Below, in pieces: positions 58,119 through 64,000 of a DNA stretch of 64,000 bases; position 1 is the stretch's first letter, and each line of letters starts with the position of its first letter. A model generated the notes under the pieces. That model made no database searches and was not told the origin of the DNA. It saw nothing but the letters and a program-made list of their open reading frames with translations. The translations under genes were made by a program, and so were the position numbers. The DNA comes from Trileptium ribeirensis (lineage: Eukaryota > Nematoda > Enoplea > Enoplida > Thoracostomopsidae). Location of the stretch: contig JASANE010001558.1 of assembly GCA_030248225.1 (NCBI GenBank), forward strand, positions 1 through 64,000. The letters are read 5' to 3'.

Positions 58119-59058
58119 CAGAGTTGCATTCGGGTCCGAATCCTGGTTTTCGTTTTCAAAAATTCCGGGTCCGGTTATTTTATTTTGGAAAGTCCGGGTC
58201 CGGGTGCTGCCAAAAATATCCCGTCTGCGATAATGGCAGATTTTAATTCGAAACCCTCTAATTCTAGCTCTCTCGACTTTATATCCAGTGACATAATTAT
58301 GTTCACTAATACTTATGCTCTCCAAAAAGAGCCATCTGATGAAAGATGATAATGTGAAATTAAATGGTGCTCAGATATGCGATGATTATGTAGAAAAATG
58401 TAATAGTCGCCGAAACGCCCGCTATTAAATCTAAGGATGCTCCACAGTCTATGTAGCTGAGAATCTGGTCAAAATATTTTCAAAATTTTATGCTCTCTCG
58501 CTGCTCAAATGATGCAATCTCGCACTAAGGACGCAGGTAGTGTACAATTGTAGCCGTAACTTTTAATATGTGCCACATACAAGGTTAGTTGAATGTTCTT
58601 ACACGTAAAAGGACATAATTTTACCATGTTGGGAGAAAACTTTTCCATTGTTATGGAAGATTCAAGTTAAATGACTTGCACTTGATGTTAAATTATTATA
58701 TAATAGACCAGCCACTTTAAAACGCGAGGGGGACCATTCGTACCATTTATGTTATGGGTGCGTTTCGAACTTACCTTAACGGCAATCCTATCTACCGTAT
58801 CATAAAAGCAGAGCTAGTGTAAGATGTTGAACTAGTAGAAACGTTAAACATTTAGATCTAAACAATACAACAGAGAGCACGTTTTGGTTAAGTGTTGAAT
58901 TCAAATGTTTCAGTTGACACCGCAGCAAAGCGCCAATGTCGATAAGGCTGTTAGTGAAATCTCTGGGTATTGGTTTTCAAAAATTCCGGGTCCGGCTTTG
59001 GGTATTCGTTTTCAAAAATTCCGGGTCCGGGTATTAATTTTGAAAAGTTGCAACTCTG
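58119..59058. mobile_element. Old hAT-like element with GGGTCCGG-rich ends
   Basis: Ends CAGAGTTGCATTCGGGTCCG and the inverted match TTGCAACTCTG (10 bp paired). Subterminal repeats TTTTCAAAAATTCCGGGTCCGG occur once on the left and twice on the right. Flanks ACTTGTGG and TCTAGCGG match at five of eight positions, compatible with an eroded 8-bp duplication. The length is 940 bp with no transposase. Its organisation parallels family A, but the sequence differs. Confidence 0.6.
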
Positions 59059-59214
59059 TCTAGCGGTTGCGGAGATATTTTTGTGTATTTTGGATCCCAT
59101 GGGTCCTTGGAAAAACCAGTTTTACCCAACCGTGCAACGCAAATAATGACAGTGGCAGTACACCATTTAGAGGATGAGTAGTTGGTTTTTAACATTTTGC
59201 CAACGGACGTAGTC

Positions 59215-59421
59215 ATGGCATTCAGTCTCCAAAAATTTAAAACCAGATCACTGAGTACCGTCGTTGCTGCTGCTCTCTTTTTTACACTATGCGAAGACTC
59301 CATGAATCCATATCGTTCAGCCGAACAATGTTATGCTAATCAAAATCAAATGGACAACGCCATATATATGAAGCAAAACCCTGATAATGGCACATCAGGT
59401 ACGCATTCATGTGCAGTATAA
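59215..59421 (+). CDS. Possible small secreted protein
   Basis: The ATG at 59215 opens MAFSLQKFKTRSLSTVVAAA followed by LFFTLC, which could be a signal peptide, then a polar Asn/Gln-rich part ending SGTHSCAV and a stop. It is 68 residues, without a recognised family or proven transcript signals. Confidence 0.2.
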   Translation: MAFSLQKFKTRSLSTVVAAALFFTLCEDSMNPYRSAEQCYANQNQMDNAIYMKQNPDNGTSGTHSCAV

Positions 59422-61715
59422 AGTCTTACAGAGACATATTTGCACTACAAAATGAGCCCAATTTTAGCCGGACGTCTACACTGGTTGTCGAGTTATAATA
59501 AGTAATGTGATTTTTGGGCCCTTTTGCCACCGGACCTGAGCCCATTGACCCGCTTTTTCGGGGAACGATGTTGAAATCGATGTTTCCGTCTAACTAAAAA
59601 GAAACAGGAGATTTCATGCTTTCAAATTGGTTGTAGCGCGGATCAATCTGCCGAGCCAAAGTTGAGTTATGCGAGTTACCCTAAAAACCAATAACGGACA
59701 TTACTAAATTTCATCACTGTCTCGGGTAGTAAAAATCCTTCGCTTCGTTCGTTTTATTAACTCACTCCGGATTCAAATATTAACGGAGAATCAATTATTG
59801 GGAGTATTTTCGCGTTTTCCGTGCTCGTAGACTGGGAGGGGTTGGTTTAGCTTCACCGGTCCATCCTCCTAGATTGTCTGGGAGTCAGCCAGGCCGGTGG
59901 AATCAAACGTCTGTTCGCCAGTTCGGTTTCCTCCAAAGATTTTCAGGCAATTGGGAGATGCTAGTGTTGTTTGTTTTATTTAACGAAATTATTGTTGACA
60001 TTTCAGTTTTCACAATCATTCCTGACTTTTATGGATAATATAATGTATAACTGTTCGTACGCTTATAAATAGAGATATGGATTCTGTTCCATTTTGATTG
60101 ACGCTTTATTTAGTTCTATTGATTAGGCGCATATATAATGCACGATGCCTCAGGTGGACACGTAACACTAAAGCACGCTGCATCGGTCAAGATGAAACAG
60201 GCACTGAATACTCATAGATTTCGCATCCTAAATGGCTCAAGCAATATTATTCGGATCGTCTCGGCAAAGCTGGTGTGCCATACGGTCCGATGCTCTCTAA
60301 ATGGACCGCTGACCTATTTGGGCACTGAAGCAGAGCACAGCAGCCGGTTGCATGTCGTGTATTTACGCTCATTTCAGCTTCATTTACACATTGCAACTGC
60401 CTATTTTGCCGCAGTCGGAACACACCTCGCATTGCGCTGTTCCTGTAAAAATCATGGCTAGAAATGCATCGCCACTGAATAACGTGGCCAATGTCTTCTT
60501 TTTTGTTTAATGTTGTAATATTTGTGTGCTTTCAAAACAGGGTAACAAAAAGTGTCCAGATTAAGGCAGCAAAGTGTGGGGAAACTGCTACCGTACAATA
60601 TTCCACTCTAGCAGCTTTCAACCCTTCAGTGTCGAGATTTAAGGCAGCAAAGTGTCAAGGTTGTGTTAAAATGGGTTTTTGATTAGCTCGAGACCCAAAA
60701 TACACGATAATGGCAGTACTTTCGTAACCGCTCGAACTATGTGGCTGTATTTAATCTCATGTTTATTGTAAATTTTTTACTTTTAGCACTGCCTTATGTT
60801 AACGGGTGTTTTTATTTTTATCTTTTCTTAAACATGTATTTTATCTATATCTTATATCTGTTATAGCATACATAAGTGTCCAAAGTCCATCCGCTTGGGG
60901 GCTAGATAGCCACGGCAGCGGTGGTATCTAAGCCATGTGGTAATCAAGAATTTTCCCCAGCCTCCGCCATTTTCCCTCATAATTCCTCCCAGTTTTCTCT
61001 TTAAAGGTTTGTCGTTTTATTCATATATTGAAAAAAAATTATAGCGTTCCTGACACACAGGGGGCTCAGGCGTAGAACTTAAATATGGTTTAGGGCGTTC
61101 AATGTTATCCTTTATGCCATGAAATTATTTGCCAGCTTCTGTAGAAGGTGTCTTTTTGCAGTAACGATAGGTGCTGTGAGTTCGCAATGCATGTTCAATG
61201 TTTCATTTGTGAGCTGTCCTGCTTCAGCCTGGTAAAACCTACACTGTCTTCGACATATATTTTTGCGTCCAGCTAAAGGACAATACATAATCAGCGTACA
61301 CTTTAAAAATCGTTTGGCCAAGTTTTGCTCATTTTGAGCCACCCGGTGCCTGGCGTGATTCGAGCAAGGCCGTAGGTGGCTGAAAATGAGCGAAATTTGA
61401 CTCAATGTTTTTACACTGCGTAGGAAACTTTTTGTCAATATTCTCAACAATTTTAGCATATTTTCGTCCAGATCAGGGTTTTTGATACAGTATATATATA
61501 TGTAATATCTTTTTTGTAGTTGCATCGTATATGATTTCTTTTTACGTGTTGAAATATTGTTTTATATGTTGTGTGTTGTACTAACGTTGAAAAAATAAAC
61601 ATTAACGATTGAATATGTGTATCTTAGTTACTATATGTTCATAGAACTGCCACAGCCGACATAGTTGAATCGAGCGAATTATACATATGCATATACATAA
61701 TGAAGGCTCAGTAGA
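59422..61715. other. No gene established
   Basis: At 60215-60320 one plus-strand frame reads HPKWLKQYYSDRLGKAGVPY and MLSKWTADLFGH before a stop, with a longer overlapping open frame at 60138-60461; which, if any, is coding is unclear. At 60560-60660 AAGGCAGCAAAGTGT occurs twice. 60686-60780 is a single copy of the unit tripled at 10440. Confidence 0.35.
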
Positions 61716-62284
61716 GTGCAGGAGGGTTCTTTTCCATAACCCCCCATCCCGTGTTTGACCAGAAATGGTCAGATTATGGAAATTTTGGTATTTTGTGATC
61801 CTCGAGACCTCCCCTGATCATTTGGACCAAAAAATTGAATTTTTAAAATTTTCGATTTATTCGGGTCTCAGTGGTCCCCCTTGGGACCCAAATTTTTTTC
61901 TTAAAAATTGGATTTTACCCGCCATTCTACTCGGCTAGGCAAGCTGAGTAAAATTGTGTTATTTTTAACGGGATCCAATGAAAGCATCCTAAGTTATCGC
62001 CAAAACTGTTCAGTTGAGCTTCTCCGCCTCCGATAATTTTTGCCCATAACTTAGTATCCGCTTACGTCAAGCCGCGTCGAAGGTGGGTAAAAAATCTAAT
62101 ATTTAAGAAAAATTTTCAGGGTCCCAAGGGGGGACCTCTGGGGCCCTAAAAAATCGAAAATTTTATAAATTCAATTTTTTGAACGAAACGGTAAGGGGAG
62201 GTTTCGAGTATCACAAAATTTCCCGAATTGACCATTTTTGGGCAAATGCGGGCTCGGGGATAATGGAAAAGAAACTGCAGGGGC
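61716..62284. mobile_element. Foldback MITE-like element
   Basis: The two halves are an imperfect inverted repeat of about 210 bp per arm. The left arm starts GTGCAGGAGGGTTCTTTTCC, and the right arm ends GGAAAAGAAACTGCAGGGG. Matching inner pairs include GAGACCTCCCC with GGGGAGGTTTCGAG, TTTTAAAATTTTCGAT with ATCGAAAATTTTATAA, and GGTCCCCCTTGGGACCC with GGGTCCCAAGGGGGGACC. The spacer is about 140 bp. No protein is encoded and no clear target duplication was found. Confidence 0.7.
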
Positions 62285-64000
62285 TTTGACCGTAAGGTCG
62301 ACTGTTCACATCGGGCCGGGATCACGTGTGAGCTTACTTTAGCACGTAAACCTGTATTCTTTTGTCAAGTCAGTTCACGATCGTAAAAACGATAAACTCG
62401 TTCAAATCACTATTATCTCTTATGTCCGCGTATACGAATCGTGATGCGGCAACGAGTAGGGGTTGTTGGCGCTAATTGCCATTTATCAACGCATTTTGCT
62501 CACTGCATACAAGTGAAAACACGACTACCAATCATGTTTTTATATGCTATATACTAATGGATCGCGAACATTGCTGTTTGATTCACAATGTTTTTCTCAA
62601 TTTTTGATGATCGCAAAATGTGCACGACCACAAGTTCCGTTTGTCACTTCACAGAACCCATGTTGGCGTACACAAAAATGGGAATACCAATGGCAATGTG
62701 AAATCGAATTTGTGCATAAATCAATTTGTGACTGACAAATGAATAACCTATGTGTACGCGCCTAAAATGGACTCGCACATTCCTTGCGTTACTTCTACTC
62801 ATCCGGGATCGGCTAATTGAGTCCGGGCGAAAATTGCGGGAATGGTTTTTGTCGCTCCAGTTACGGAACGGGTGTGATATAGGTCTAAAAGTTGGAGAAA
62901 TTGGAATTAGCACTTCCTACCGTATACAGCGATAGTCTGTGTATAGTCATTAATGTTCCGCTCTTGTCTTACCTGTACTTAAAGCTTTGATTTTAAGAGG
63001 GTTTTGGTATTTTAGCTTCTACACTTTTAAAGCATCTCAAGTAAAGTGCGCGTCGAAAGCAGCTAGTTTACCAAGTACTCGGGCCTAACAACGTCAAAAA
63101 TTTTTTGATTCACAACCCTTATTAAGTAGGCCTCATATTTTCCCCCAAGTAACCCTGAGAGGCGTTACGTTATAATGTTAGAAAAAAGAACAGCTTAGAG
63201 TGGGGGATTCGGGGGGCGGTAGCCCCCAGACTTAGGCTTAGTGTATGTGTCATATAAAGACCTTAGCTTAGGCTAAGACTAAGGCTTAGGCTTAGTATAT
63301 CGAGAACGGCATGGCCTGCATTTTATGTACGCCCCTCAGGGTTACCATGTTTTTATAACTTATGAGAAGAAGGCACTACCATGGGGTAAAGTTCAACGCA
63401 CTATTTCGCATATAATACTCTGTATTTATAATTTGTTTTTTTTTTTTTTTTTTTTTTTTTGCTTTGAAATCATTTAATACTTTTTGCTTGTAATTGACAC
63501 TGTAATGCTATATATTTTGGGTGCGACATTCTAGCTTAACTTTAGCCTTACAATAGAATTTTTTCATGCGGACTCATAAATGTTAGCATATAAATTCCTA
63601 AAATTAATTAGCGAAAGTAAAAAAAAACTGAATGTCTGTGTTACAAAAGGCGCACGTAGCTTTCGAAACCGATTATATGGAGATTTTTTAATTTAAAATA
63701 AAATACGCAGCAATAATTGAAAATGTTAAAAGCTTTTGAGACTTTTTTTTTGGTATCACCTCCTTCATATGCATAAATACAGAAAGTGTATTTTGGGTAA
63801 TGATGAAAATGCTCGACTTTATAGGTGCGATCAGTGTAACCGGGATTGGTCAGATTGTCACATGCTGAACAATCTCGACGTGCTGTTTGTACGGATCTCC
63901 CTGCTGCTACTGAATGACACCCCATGTGGAAACTTACATTACTCGTCCAATGGATTAAAAACATTCGAGACTAGAATCCTAATATCACTAGTACAGGCCT
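62285..64000. other. No gene recognised
   Basis: Contains a short patch of AGGCTTAGGCTTAG words at 63230-63300 with partly inverted TTAGGCTAAG, and a poly(T) run of about 24 at 63437. Short open frames have no motifs. Confidence 0.4.

Noticed and set aside
63230..63300. TTAGGC-like words resembling a telomere repeat
   Set aside because: Only two adjacent units occur, mixed with inverted and altered words; there is no array.

Overview
This window is nuclear DNA from an animal, most likely an invertebrate. It is AT-rich. Its recognisable genes are split by spliceosomal introns (NDUFAF5, a PWWP-domain gene), polyadenylation signals follow coding ends, and most of the space is transposable-element debris. 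There is no bacterial operon structure, rRNA or CRISPR. I cannot place the species from these genes.

Layout. (1) Positions 1-12.7 kb hold the minus-strand gene for NDUFAF5, a mitochondrial complex I assembly factor. Three exons are recognised at 12374-12688, 4746-4840 and 1472-1629. One short linking exon was not found and the C-terminal exons lie left of the window. The introns carry a 39-bp minisatellite, two dispersed repeat families, a hAT-like insertion and, on the opposite strand, the last exon of an unrecognised gene (5019-5492) with its poly(A) signal. (2) Positions 14-35 kb are an array of LTR-like blocks of about 1.8-2.0 kb (A, B, B', C, D, E and an inverted fragment). They alternate with decayed internal regions whose minus-strand reading frames look like a coiled-coil, gag-like protein. 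A LINE fragment sits inside block D. No reverse transcriptase of this family is visible. (3) Positions 35.7-36.5 kb hold a candidate gene for a small two-pass membrane protein. (4) Positions 39.8-46 kb hold, on the minus strand, a broken DUF7869-like transposase-type gene split by a hAT-like element that itself contains a second hAT-like element, followed by a PWWP-domain gene with a tandemly duplicated exon. (5) Positions 52.6-54.5 kb hold an intact, essentially intronless ATIC (PurH) gene for the last two steps of IMP synthesis. Its TATA-like box touches the end of another hAT-like copy. (6) Positions 54.5-64 kb are mostly noncoding, with a 161-bp tandem repeat, an old hAT-like element, a foldback element and simple repeats.

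The most interesting structure is the LTR-like array. It holds about ten dispersed hairpins that keep a TTCT loop while the stem bases change in a compensatory way, more than twenty copies of a CCGGACGG-type core, and a protein region built from 21-bp heptad-coding repeats. The best-proven event is the triple nesting at 39.9-44.2 kb, where both inserted elements have perfect 8-bp target-site duplications.
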